A stretch of DNA of 11,939 bases. It comes from UBA668 sp031413415. Its GTDB lineage: Bacteria; Actinomycetota; Acidimicrobiia; Acidimicrobiales; Ilumatobacteraceae. Shown here piece by piece: positions 1-8,200 of the stretch; within the stretch, counting starts at the first letter, position 1; every line of letters starts with the position of its first letter. The notes under the pieces were generated by a model that saw nothing but the letters and a program-made list of their open reading frames with translations, was not told the DNA's origin and did not search any database. The DNA lies in NCBI GenBank assembly GCA_031413415.1, contig JANOET010000144.1, positions 1 to 11,939 on the forward strand, written 5' to 3'. Made by a program: the position numbers and the translations under genes.

Positions 1-471
1 GTCGCCGAGCGGGAACTGCTGGCCGATCAGTTGCGCTTCGTTCGAGTACAGAATGCGCCCGGTGACGTCGTGGATCTTCACCTTCACGAGCGACGCCCGG
101 ACGATGTAGTCCTTCACGAACTCGTCGACAACCGTGATGGAGTCGGAATCACCGACCAGGAGGCCATCGTCGAGCACCTGTTCCTCGACGAGGAGCGCAG
201 AGACGTAGTTGACGCGCTTCGCGTCTTCGATGCCCAGCTTGGTACCGATGCGCACGCTGGCGATGGCTGTCACCACGATGGCGGCCGCGAGCACCGGAAT
301 TCCGGCGAGCGCGAAGCGCAACACCAGCCGCCGGACCGAGACCGTGGACTGCGGTCCAGTTGGCACTCCCGAGCGCCGATCGTTGGGCGCGCCGAGGTCC
401 ACAGGGACCGTTGCGGCGAGGAGCGTTGCGCTTGTGGCTGCAGTCTGATTCGTGTCAGGGATGACTGTCAT
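1..471 (-). CDS. N-terminal part of a membrane sensor protein, probably sensor histidine kinase (runs off left edge)
   Basis: The minus strand is open from an ATG at 471 to base 1 (157 codons, no stop), so only the N-terminal part is seen. Residues 1-48 are a polar cytoplasmic leader, about 49-73 form a transmembrane helix (LVLRFALAGIPVLAAAIVV), and about 74-157 look like an extracytoplasmic sensor domain ending in VKIHDVTGRILYSNEAQLIG. A pattern of the type 'Ih-d-GxilYS-liG' is common in Cache/PDC-like input domains of bacterial sensor kinases. The kinase domain itself would lie outside the window, so a diguanylate cyclase or chemoreceptor output is also possible. The start overlaps the end of the preceding gene by 17 bases, which suggests translational coupling. 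In-frame alternatives are ATG at 483 and GTG at 486; none has a convincing Shine-Dalgarno sequence. Membrane sensor: fairly sure. Kinase: inference. Confidence 0.7.
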   Translation of the reverse strand, partial: MTVIPDTNQTAATSATLLAATVPVDLGAPNDRRSGVPTGPQSTVSVRRLVLRFALAGIPVLAAAIVVTAIASVRIGTKLGIEDAKRVNYVSALLVEEQVLDDGLLVGDSDSITVVDEFVKDYIVRASLVKVKIHDVTGRILYSNEAQLIGQQFPLGD

Positions 472-1147
472 CGATACGACCATCACGTCCGGAACCGGAT
501 GAACCGGTGTCGCCAGGCAGCGTATCGGTCGTAGCCGGGTCGGTGGTCTCGGTGACCGTCGTCGGGCTGCTCGTGCTGGTTCCACCGCCCGTCGTCGTGG
601 TCGTGGCGTGATCGTCGCCGTTGCCGCCGATCGAGGTGGTCGGCGCGCTCGAGGGCGTCGAGGTCGACGTCGGCGGTTTCGACGTGGGGGTGGCCGGCGT
701 TGCGCTGCCACCGGATGGGCGACGACTGCTCACCGAGGTGCCGCCCGCGGTCTTCGAGGTCGGCGCCTGGGAGGCGACACTGGTCGCGATCGCCGTGGTG
801 TCGGGCACGACCAACTCGGTGGTCGAGAGTTCGGTGCTCTGGTCGACACGATCGGCGGTGGAACCTGGCTGGACCGTCGGGGACGTCGAGTCACCGGGTT
901 GGGGTTGCCACAACGATGGCGACGCCGATGGCTCGAGCGACGGGAACACGACGTCGCGCACGGCGAACGCACTGGCCGCGCACACCCCGAGCGTGACCGC
1001 CCATGCCAGCGGGATCGAACCACGGCGCAGCATGCGACCCGTTCCCGACCAGACCGCGGCCCAGGTGGAGGTCGCCGCGGGGGACACGACGTCGTTGTTC
1101 ACGCCACCCATCGTGCCGGTACCGAGCCCGTGCAAGGAAGTGGACAT
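455..1147 (-). CDS. Single-pass membrane protein with Ser/Thr/Pro-rich extracytoplasmic tail, unknown function
   Basis: This 230-residue protein belongs to no family I recognise. Residues 1-43 are a polar N-terminus with an Arg pair (LRRGS) just before a hydrophobic helix at about 45-63 (IPLAWAVTLGVCAASAFAV). About 165 residues then follow that are dominated by Ser, Thr, Pro and Gly, including a run of Thr and a Gly/Ser-rich acidic end. By the positive-inside rule the tail should be outside the cell, as a disordered and possibly O-glycosylated stalk. Codon third positions are strongly G/C in this frame, supporting real coding. It starts 34 bases after the cyclase gene stop and overlaps the following sensor gene by 17 bases, so it is probably co-transcribed with both. 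A role as accessory partner of the sensor is only inferred from position. The start codon has no strong Shine-Dalgarno sequence. Confidence 0.72.
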   Translation of the reverse strand: MSTSLHGLGTGTMGGVNNDVVSPAATSTWAAVWSGTGRMLRRGSIPLAWAVTLGVCAASAFAVRDVVFPSLEPSASPSLWQPQPGDSTSPTVQPGSTADRVDQSTELSTTELVVPDTTAIATSVASQAPTSKTAGGTSVSSRRPSGGSATPATPTSKPPTSTSTPSSAPTTSIGGNGDDHATTTTTGGGTSTSSPTTVTETTDPATTDTLPGDTGSSGSGRDGRIDDSHP

Positions 1148-1181
1148 TGGTACTAGTACTGCAGCGACGCCCGTGGGCCCG

Positions 1182-4100
1182 TCAGCCGACCACGTCGAGG
1201 GGGGTGAGCACCCGCGCGACGTCGACGCCCATCCGCTGGAGGACCAGCTCGGCCGGCGCCACCAACAGGGTCCGCTCCTCGGCCGTCACGCCAGGGAGGC
1301 GAGCGAGCTCGAGCGCCGCGAATGCGGACTCCCACTCGATCCCCGACTTGTCGGCGAACACCCGCAATTCCTCGAACTGTTCCCTCGCTGTCTCGATGTC
1401 GCCACGACGCGCCGTCGCCACCGCCCGCATGCGGCGAGCCAACCCGACGATGCTGGGGCCGCCGTCCACGACCCGATCGCCGATGTCGTCGAGGTACTCG
1501 TCGACCTCTGCCCACCGGCGACCGAACACCATCGCCTCGGCCAGACGTACCGCCGACTCGGCGATGAAGGGGGCGTGTTCGAGCTGCACGAATCGCTCGG
1601 CCGCCTCGCGAATGAGCTCGACTCCCTCGTCGGTCTGTCCGGACCGGGCGAGATTGCGGCCGAGTGCGCTCGCCGCGGCCGCGAGACCCATTGCGAACCC
1701 GCTCGCCCGCCAGATGCGACGAGACTCGCGGAGATACGCCTCGGCCTCGGTGTATCGACCCTGCTCGATGTACACCTCGGCCAGATTGTGCGACGCATGG
1801 GCCTTCATCACCACGTCGCCAGCGCGTTCGTAGGCCCGGCGGGACTCGACCAACTGCTCGGCCGCCTCGATCCAACGACCCGCGGCGATGTCGTCGACGC
1901 CCCGGTTGATCAGCACGGCGCCGAGGCCGACATAGTCACCGAGCTCCTCGTAGATCGGTTGAGCCAGGTCGCGGTAGAGATGGGCGTCGTCGTTGCCGAG
2001 TTCGCCCAGCGCCCACTCGAGCAGGTAGTAGACGTGCGCTTCTGCTCGTCGATCGCCGGCGGTCAACGCGAACGGCAGTGCCTCACTACAGCGCCGAGCC
2101 CCCGGTGCGTACTTCTGGCGCTGAATCGAGAAGCTGGCCCACTCGACGTGCAACTGAGCTCGCTCGGCAGCCGCCGCAACGGGGTCGGCGTCACCGAATG
2201 CGTCGATGGTCTGCAGGCCTCGGCGGAACCACCGCGGTGCGTTGCCGTGACGGCCCAGCCGCTCGCAGAGCTTGCCCTCCTTGCGGCACAGGCGAGCAAA
2301 GGCCAGCGGGTCGTCGGCGAGCAGTCGTCGCGCGCCTCGGAGTCCCTCACGGGAGAGGTCGAACCGACCTGCGAGCAACGCGACGTCGGCCAGCGCTTCG
2401 TATGCGGCGGCCAACTCGTCGGGCGGTACGTGGCCATCGATGGCGCGAGCGTTCTCGATCGCTCGCTCGAAGAACGCGGTTGCCTCGACCGTCGCGTAGT
2501 TGTCGGAGGCGCGCTGTCCAGCCATCCGGTTGTAGGTCCATGCGAGCGGGTGATCACCGGAGCCGTCGAAGTGCAAGGCGAGCAGGCCGACCCGCGCATC
2601 GTCGGGCTCACCGCGAGGCAGCAGCGCCGTGCCGATGCGGTGGTGCAGTTCGCGGCGACGCCGGAACGGAAGTCCCGAGTACGCCACTCGGCGAACGAGA
2701 TCGTGGGCAAAGCGCAGTTCGCCCTGATCGACGACGATGAAGTCGCCGAGGCGGTGCCACGGCACGGGATGGGGAAAAGTGTCGCCCAGGGTGCGTTCGA
2801 AGAGGCGCGGCGCGAACCGGTCGCCGAGTACCGCCGCATGACGCAACAGGGTGCGATCGGCTGGAGACAGGCGATCGATGCGTGCTGCGATGAGATCTTC
2901 GAGGGAGCCCGGAATTGCGTCGAGCGAACCGACCTCGAGCCGAGCGTGGGCCAGTTCGAGCAGGAACAGCGGATTCCCGTTGGCTCGGGCACACAACTCG
3001 ACGAGTTCGCTGTGGGGAATGTGCGCTGCATCCGTGAGCTCCGCCGCGAGCAGCTCGGCCAGCTGCGCGTCGAGGGGGTCGAGTTCGACGATCTCGGCCT
3101 CGAATCCCAGGCGACTGTCGAGCCCCGCCGACCGGTCTCGCGTCGTGAAGCATCCGAACCACGACGTCGACTCGACCTGCTGGAGCGCGACACCGAACAG
3201 CATCGCCGACGCCTCGTCCATAAACATCGCGTCTTCCACGACGAGGACGAGAGCACCGTCGAACGCAGTGGCGAGCACCGCCGCCGCCGCCTCGCGTAGG
3301 CGTGCCGCGCGATAGTCGGTACCGAGGTCGTCGACCTCCTGCGTCGTCGGCACGTCGGCGTCGATCGCGATGGCCAGCAACGGAGTGAACGGCACGAGTT
3401 GCGGCTGATGCAGCCGCATCCACGCGGTGAGCAGCTCACCCGCTTCGACCGACGTGGCGTCGAACGGGACGTCCAGACCGGCACGAAGGAGGATGCGCGC
3501 CATGAAGTACGGGCGATCAGCCGCGAACGGCTCGCAGGTGATGCGGACGACCCTCGTGTCGCCAGCGCGCTCGATGAGTTCTCGCACGAGGCGCGACTTG
3601 CCGATGCCGGGCTCACCGAGGATCTCGACGCATCGCCCGCGTCCCGCAATGGCCGCGGCCATGCGCTCGCCCAGCGCAGCGAGTTCGGCCTCACGGCCCA
3701 CGAACGTGGCATTGCCCATCGGGTCGCGCCCGCGTCCTTCGGCTCGCCGTCCGACCGACGAAGCATGCTGCGGATGGCGTTTGCCCTTCACCATGAACGG
3801 CTCGAGCGGGGTGGTCTCGAACGGGGTGGCGGACTGCTCGATGGTGGCTCGACTGGCGACCACTTCGCCGGGCGAGGCCTTGGACATGAATCGAGCCGAC
3901 AGGTTCACGGCATCGCCCATCACCGTGTACACACGGCGCCATGGTGCGCCCACCTCACCGGCGAAGACGTGACCGGTGTTCACACCCACGCGAACGGGCA
4001 GGCCGAGATCGGCATCGATGAGCGCACGACCCACACCCAGCATCCGCCCCTCTCCGTCCTCGACCGACTCGGGGACGCCCGCGGTGAGGATGAGCTTGAT

Positions 4101-5000
4101 GCCGCCGCCGGCGACGTCGGTGGCGAGCAGCGAGACCTCGAACCGATCGGCCGCCTCGACCGCGACGCGCACCACACGGTCCAGCAGGTCGACGACGACC
4201 TCGGGGCCGTGGTCGCGCAGCGTCGCATCGATGCCGCCGACGTGCACGAACGCAACGGTGGTTCGGCGGTGCTCGGCTCCGTGCTCGCCGTCGTCGAGGC
4301 GACGTCGAATGGCACGGGGGATGAACGGAGCGAGGGTGCCGTCGGCGATCGCGATCTCGCCACCACCGTCGTCCGGCGCGAATGGCGCGCCCGTGACACG
4401 ACGGAGCAGGATCCCTTCGTCCTTCGCGGCGCCGAGCCACGAGGTCGGCAACTGCGCTGCGGTGTCGCGGCTGACGAGGATCTCGCCCGCGTCGGCCGCG
4501 GTCTCCATCGCGGTGACCGTCGTCGCGTGCTCGCCGAGCACGAACAACTCGCGCTGGTCGCCGCCGGCCAGCACGAACAGGAACGGCCCGCTGTGCACAC
4601 CCATCGAGATGCGCAGCACCACTCGGCCGCGCCCGGTGACCACCGGACCTCGGACCTTGAGCGCGGCGCGCATACCGTGCGCCGCCCGACATGCGCGCTC
4701 TGCGTGGCGCTCGCCGGCGAAGAACAGGAAGAGCGCATCGCCGCCGAATTTGACGAGATCACCGCCCTCGTCACGTGCCACTCCGAGTAGTGATTCGAAG
4801 GTCGCATTGAGCAGCACGGTGAGCTCCTCGGCCCCGGCCTTACCGAGCTCTGCAAGCTGCTCGGACAGCTTCGTGAAGCCGGAAATGTCGGCAAACAGAA
4901 ATGAGCCATCTGTCTGCCAATGTGTCGTCACCTGTGTTGATTGGCTCGCCCTGAGTAGCACCCTCGGCACAAAGGGTGTGAGCGGAGCCGACATGAACAT
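1182..5000 (-). CDS. Tandem class III nucleotide cyclase / P-loop NTPase / TPR protein (soluble adenylyl cyclase-like architecture)
   Basis: This 1272-residue protein has no signal peptide or membrane helix, so it is probably cytoplasmic and makes cAMP (or cGMP) in response to an intracellular cue. Residues about 30-180 form cyclase domain 1 with both metal-binding aspartates (LFADISGFT, D38; KFGGDALF, D88), but its VN-AAR motif is degenerate (GEHATTVTA; Asn to T160, Arg to A164). Residues about 245-405 form cyclase domain 2, where the first Asp is His (FVHVGG, H253) and the second is in a Gly run, but the motif YTVMGDAVNLSAR (N366, R370) is intact. T359 at the purine-specifying position fits class IIIb. 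Residues about 430-780 are an NTPase module: FVGRE, Walker A GEPGIGKS (K468), Walker B VLVVEDAMFMDEAS (D590), and GNPLFLLEL near 675. Residues about 820-1230 are TPR-like helical repeats. Domain order matches soluble adenylyl cyclase (ADCY10) and many actinobacterial cyclase/ATPase/TPR proteins. A second in-frame ATG at 4994 is favoured if translation is leaderless. It is the first gene of a probable three-gene operon. Confidence 0.9.
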   Translation of the reverse strand: MFMSAPLTPFVPRVLLRASQSTQVTTHWQTDGSFLFADISGFTKLSEQLAELGKAGAEELTVLLNATFESLLGVARDEGGDLVKFGGDALFLFFAGERHAERACRAAHGMRAALKVRGPVVTGRGRVVLRISMGVHSGPFLFVLAGGDQRELFVLGEHATTVTAMETAADAGEILVSRDTAAQLPTSWLGAAKDEGILLRRVTGAPFAPDDGGGEIAIADGTLAPFIPRAIRRRLDDGEHGAEHRRTTVAFVHVGGIDATLRDHGPEVVVDLLDRVVRVAVEAADRFEVSLLATDVAGGGIKLILTAGVPESVEDGEGRMLGVGRALIDADLGLPVRVGVNTGHVFAGEVGAPWRRVYTVMGDAVNLSARFMSKASPGEVVASRATIEQSATPFETTPLEPFMVKGKRHPQHASSVGRRAEGRGRDPMGNATFVGREAELAALGERMAAAIAGRGRCVEILGEPGIGKSRLVRELIERAGDTRVVRITCEPFAADRPYFMARILLRAGLDVPFDATSVEAGELLTAWMRLHQPQLVPFTPLLAIAIDADVPTTQEVDDLGTDYRAARLREAAAAVLATAFDGALVLVVEDAMFMDEASAMLFGVALQQVESTSWFGCFTTRDRSAGLDSRLGFEAEIVELDPLDAQLAELLAAELTDAAHIPHSELVELCARANGNPLFLLELAHARLEVGSLDAIPGSLEDLIAARIDRLSPADRTLLRHAAVLGDRFAPRLFERTLGDTFPHPVPWHRLGDFIVVDQGELRFAHDLVRRVAYSGLPFRRRRELHHRIGTALLPRGEPDDARVGLLALHFDGSGDHPLAWTYNRMAGQRASDNYATVEATAFFERAIENARAIDGHVPPDELAAAYEALADVALLAGRFDLSREGLRGARRLLADDPLAFARLCRKEGKLCERLGRHGNAPRWFRRGLQTIDAFGDADPVAAAAERAQLHVEWASFSIQRQKYAPGARRCSEALPFALTAGDRRAEAHVYYLLEWALGELGNDDAHLYRDLAQPIYEELGDYVGLGAVLINRGVDDIAAGRWIEAAEQLVESRRAYERAGDVVMKAHASHNLAEVYIEQGRYTEAEAYLRESRRIWRASGFAMGLAAAASALGRNLARSGQTDEGVELIREAAERFVQLEHAPFIAESAVRLAEAMVFGRRWAEVDEYLDDIGDRVVDGGPSIVGLARRMRAVATARRGDIETAREQFEELRVFADKSGIEWESAFAALELARLPGVTAEERTLLVAPAELVLQRMGVDVARVLTPLDVVG

Positions 5001-5005
5001 GAATT

Positions 5006-5044
5006 ATGCACGATGTGTCGGCTTGGCGATTGACGATGCACGAT
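5006..5044. repeat. Direct repeat ATGCACGAT, two copies 30 bases apart (possible operator)
   Basis: ATGCACGAT occurs exactly at 5006-5014 and 5036-5044. The start-to-start distance of 30 bases is close to three helical turns, so both copies face roughly the same side of the DNA. The first copy overlaps the candidate -10 of the leftward operon; the second lies directly downstream of the TTGACG on the rightward strand. That arrangement would let one factor control both divergent genes. A chance 9-base repeat in a region this short is possible at the few-percent level by my rough estimate, so this is a weak candidate. Confidence 0.35.
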
Positions 5045-5110
5045 TCTCCCGAGATGCTGTTCAGGATTCGACGACCGACGCGGAAGGACCACTCGGTTCA
5101 TGGTCGTCCG

Positions 5111-5122
5111 AAAGGCAACGGG
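5111..5122 (+). promoter_or_regulatory. Ribosome binding site deciding the start at 5123
   Basis: AAAGG at 5111-5115 lies seven bases before the ATG at 5123. It selects this start over the ATG at 5006, which would add 39 polar, Arg/His-rich residues in front of the signal peptide. The 5123 start places a short basic stretch (SRTLK) directly before the hydrophobic core, as expected for a secreted protein. Confidence 0.55.
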
Positions 5123-5221
5123 ATGAGTCGCACACTGAAGATGTTGACGGTGACCGCACTGGTCGTCACGGCCACGGCGATCGACATCGTCGTGCCGAGC
5201 AGCCCGATCGACGCGGCATCG
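5123..5221 (+). other. Signal peptide of the giant C25 protein
   Basis: Residues 1-6 are short and basic (MSRTLK) and about 7-19 are hydrophobic (MLTVTALVVTATA). A less hydrophobic, Pro/Ser-containing stretch ends at DAAS. Cleavage could follow ATA (residue 19) or the AA/AAS at 31-33; the sequence does not decide between them. No twin-arginine pair or lipobox Cys is present, so Sec export with signal peptidase I is expected. Confidence 0.7.
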
Positions 5222-8200
5222 GTGACACCGACGTCGGTGGCCAAGCTCTCGACGTGCAGCACGGTCTCCTCACCGTACGCGTTCGGCTACAAGGTCGACG
5301 GCGATCACGACGGCTTCGAGGACGAGGCGATGCCCGGCACGTACCTGCTGCCAGGTTCTGGTGGCGGCACGGTGAGCATCTCGCCGAACGACGGCCACAA
5401 GTTCAACTGGACCTCCACGTATCCCGTCGACGCGGTCATCGTCGCAAGCGACTACGGCGCCAACGTCTACCGCTACAACAACTCCCTTGGCGACAACGTC
5501 CTCAACGCTCCGCTGCGTTCGGGCAAGGCCCCCGACATCGAGCGCGTGTGGTTCTGCCACGACGGCCTGATGGGGCTGACCGCCACCACCGGCGGCGTCA
5601 AGAGCGTCAAGGCAGCCCGTGGCGTGTCGCTGGCCGACATTCCCGTGTCCGTGCTCGACGTCGAGAATCCCGCGGTCCTCGAGGAGGCATACTCCAACCT
5701 CGCTGATGCCGGAGCCTTCAAGGCTGGCGGCCCGTTCAAGGCTGGCGGCGCGTTCAAGGCCGGTGGCCCGTTCAAGGCCGGCGACCTGTTCCGCAACGCC
5801 GGCGCGTTCAAGGCCGGTGGCGCGTTCAAGGCCGGCGACCTCATCCGTGCGGTCGGAGCCTTCAAGGCCGGCGGCGCGTTCAAGGCCGGTGGCCCGTTCA
5901 AGGCCGGCAGTGTGCTCCAGACTCCGCTCTCGGCGCTGGTGCTCGACGTCGTCGACAGCGCCGGCGTCACGGTCACCTGGGACCGAGTGCTCCAGGGCAC
6001 CATCTACCAGGACTGGCCGCTGCAGAGCGTCACGTTCGCCGACCTGGCCGCACTGCTGCAGGAGGCCACCGACACCGACGGTGACGGCCTCATCGACTAC
6101 CCCGGTGGCCTCGCACTCATCGCCGACGTCTCCCTGTTCGACCTCGACTCGACGGGCGTCATGCTCGGCAAGATCAGCGTGCTGTCGCTGCTGCTGTTGA
6201 ACACGCCGCTGACCACGCTCGCTGCCGCCTCGGGCACGCCGCTCGACTGGTGCGCCCTCTCGTCGCCGTACACCGGCGGCGAGTGCGTCATCGCCGACGC
6301 ATCGGGCAACGTCTTCCCCGACGCCACCCTCTTCGAACTGGCGCTCTATGGCGTTCCGTCCAGCATCGTGCCGATCTGGGACATCGACCTCACGATCCTG
6401 CGCACCGCGCTCCTTGCACCCGGTGCGCCTCAGGTACCGCTCGGTCTGCTGCTCCGCGGCGATCGCGACGGCGACGGGATCGTCGAGAGCACGCCGCAGT
6501 GCATCGGTGACGCCACGCTCGGCCAGTGTGTCGCCGAGCTGCTCACCACCACCGACTTCCCGTGGGAGGACCTGCCCCTGCAGCAGTTGAACCTGCAGCA
6601 GTACGCCCTCGGCGAGCGCGTGCCCCTGAACCTGACGTTCAGCGTCGCCAGCACCGCCACGGTCAAGGTGACCGTGCCGACCGGTTTCGTGTACGACCCG
6701 GCCAGCGGCTCGCAACTGTGCAAGGCCGGAACCTGCTCGACGGTGTTCCCCACCGTCTCGACGGCCTCGCCGCAGGTGGTCACGTACGGCACCAACATCC
6801 TGGCGACGCCGGGCCAGGTGCAGCTGTCGCTCAAGCTGGCGCCGAAGGGGATGCTCACGGGTGACCCCGGCCAGCCGACGACGCCCGCCGGCAACATCGC
6901 CGTCACCCTCCAGGTGGGCACCGCCACCCAGACCACCAACCTCGCCGGCCCCGCCGTGGCCGACCCGTGGCCCGCCGGCACCGTGCCGGCCACCATCGCC
7001 GACACCTTCTACTTCGGCGCTCTCGCCCAGGGCGGCATCAACGAGTACGACATCACGCTGCCCACCTCGCAGCGCAACTCGTCGGTGTCGGTCCGACTCA
7101 CGGCGTTGACGCCGACGCTCGACGGCGACCTCACCCTGTTCGCGGCGAACTCGAACCCGTCGCTCGCGTCGGCCGGAGCGTTCAAGGCCGGACCGGTCAC
7201 CGGAGCGAGCGACCAGCCGATCAACGATGCCGGCTCCGGCGCAGGCGGCTCCGAGAGCCTTCCGCCCGAGACCCTGCAGGACGTGCCGACCACGCCCACC
7301 GACCCTGCCTTCCCGCTGCTGCGCGGCGTGTCGGCCAGCCGCGACACGAGCGACGAGATCCAGACGATCACCGACTCGTCCTCGACCACCCCCACCCGCT
7401 ACCGGGTGCAGGTCAGCTCGTACGGCACCACGGCCGGCGACTACGCCATGCGCGTCATCGCGATGCCGAACACCACGGCGGCGTGCGCCACCCGCACGTT
7501 CGGCGGCACCGTCGGCACACCCGTCGCGGTGGGCACGGTCGCGAACCCGACCGGACTCATCGTCTACAACACCACCACCACGTCGGCCGGCCTGCTCGGC
7601 AGCGCCGCCGACGCCCTGGGCGCACCCACCCTGTACAACCTTGCCCGCTCGTCCGGCGCCTGGCTGCTGCCGGTGAGCCCCCTCGCCACCGACGCCTGGA
7701 CCGTCGCCGACGCCACGACGAAGTTCGACTGCACCCCGGTCGCGGCGAATGCTGCCGTCGAGGCCGTCGCGACGAAGGTGCGTGCGTTGAAGGGCTCGAC
7801 CCTGCCGGCGCTGTCCTCGCTCGTGATCGTGGGCGGCGACGACCAGTTGCCGTTCTTCCGCCTCTCCGACACCACGTCGCTGGCGAACGAGCGCGACAAC
7901 TTCGACGCCATCGGTACCGACAACCCCCTCTCGGCCGCACAGCGCAACCGGTACTTCTTCTCCGACGACCCGTACGGCACGCTGACGCCCATCGATTGGC
8001 TCGACCGCACGTTCAACGTGCCCGATCTCGCCATCGGCCGCCTCGTCGAGTCCGACAGCGACATCGCCAATCAGATCGCCCAGTACCTCGCCAACAGTGG
8101 CCGCCTGACGGCCAGCAGCGCCCTCGTCACCGGCTACGACTTCCTCGCCGACGGTGCGAACGCAGTGGCCGACACTCTCGTCGGCTCGGGCCGGTCCACG

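Larger units (their letters stand above)
4995..5122. promoter_or_regulatory. Divergent intergenic region with candidate promoter of the cyclase operon
   Basis: On the minus strand CATAAT (5008 down to 5003) matches five of six bases of the -10 consensus TATAAT. It lies eight bases before the second ATG of the cyclase gene (4994), the distance expected if transcription starts on that ATG, giving a leaderless mRNA. No convincing -35 sits 16-18 bases further upstream (AATCGC at the 17-base spacing), so this is a weak or activator-dependent candidate. On the plus strand TTGACG at 5030-5035 resembles a -35, but the hexamer 17 bases downstream (GATGCT) is poor. I see no other structured element in this stretch, apart from the direct repeat and the ribosome binding site listed separately. 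Confidence 0.4.

Noticed and set aside
31..534. Plus-strand frame of 167 codons at the left edge
   Set aside because: It is Arg/His/Asp-rich with no recognisable feature. The minus strand here encodes a clear membrane helix and sensor domain continuing past the edge.
1166..1183. GC-rich near-palindrome at the end of the cyclase gene as a terminator
   Set aside because: Only four outer bases pair before a mismatch, the inner arms leave a two-base loop, and it overlaps the stop codon. It gives no reason to split the operon.
621..3299. Open frame of 892 codons on the plus strand opposite the cyclase and stalk genes
   Set aside because: It spans two minus-strand genes and their gap, shows no domain, and lies opposite well-supported NTPase and TPR coding sequence.
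5006..5122. N-terminal extension of the giant protein to the ATG at 5006
   Set aside because: It would place 39 polar residues before the signal peptide and has no ribosome binding site. AAAGG supports the ATG at 5123.
5001..5122. A CRP-type (TGTGA-N6-TCACA) site in front of the cyclase operon
   Set aside because: I looked for it because of possible cAMP feedback, but no such inverted pair is present; only TGTG at 5014-5017 is seen, with no matching half.
5711..5908. Array considered as a CRISPR-like or non-coding DNA repeat
   Set aside because: The units are contiguous 18-base in-frame codon blocks with no spacers and with synonymous variation, so they are coding repeats.
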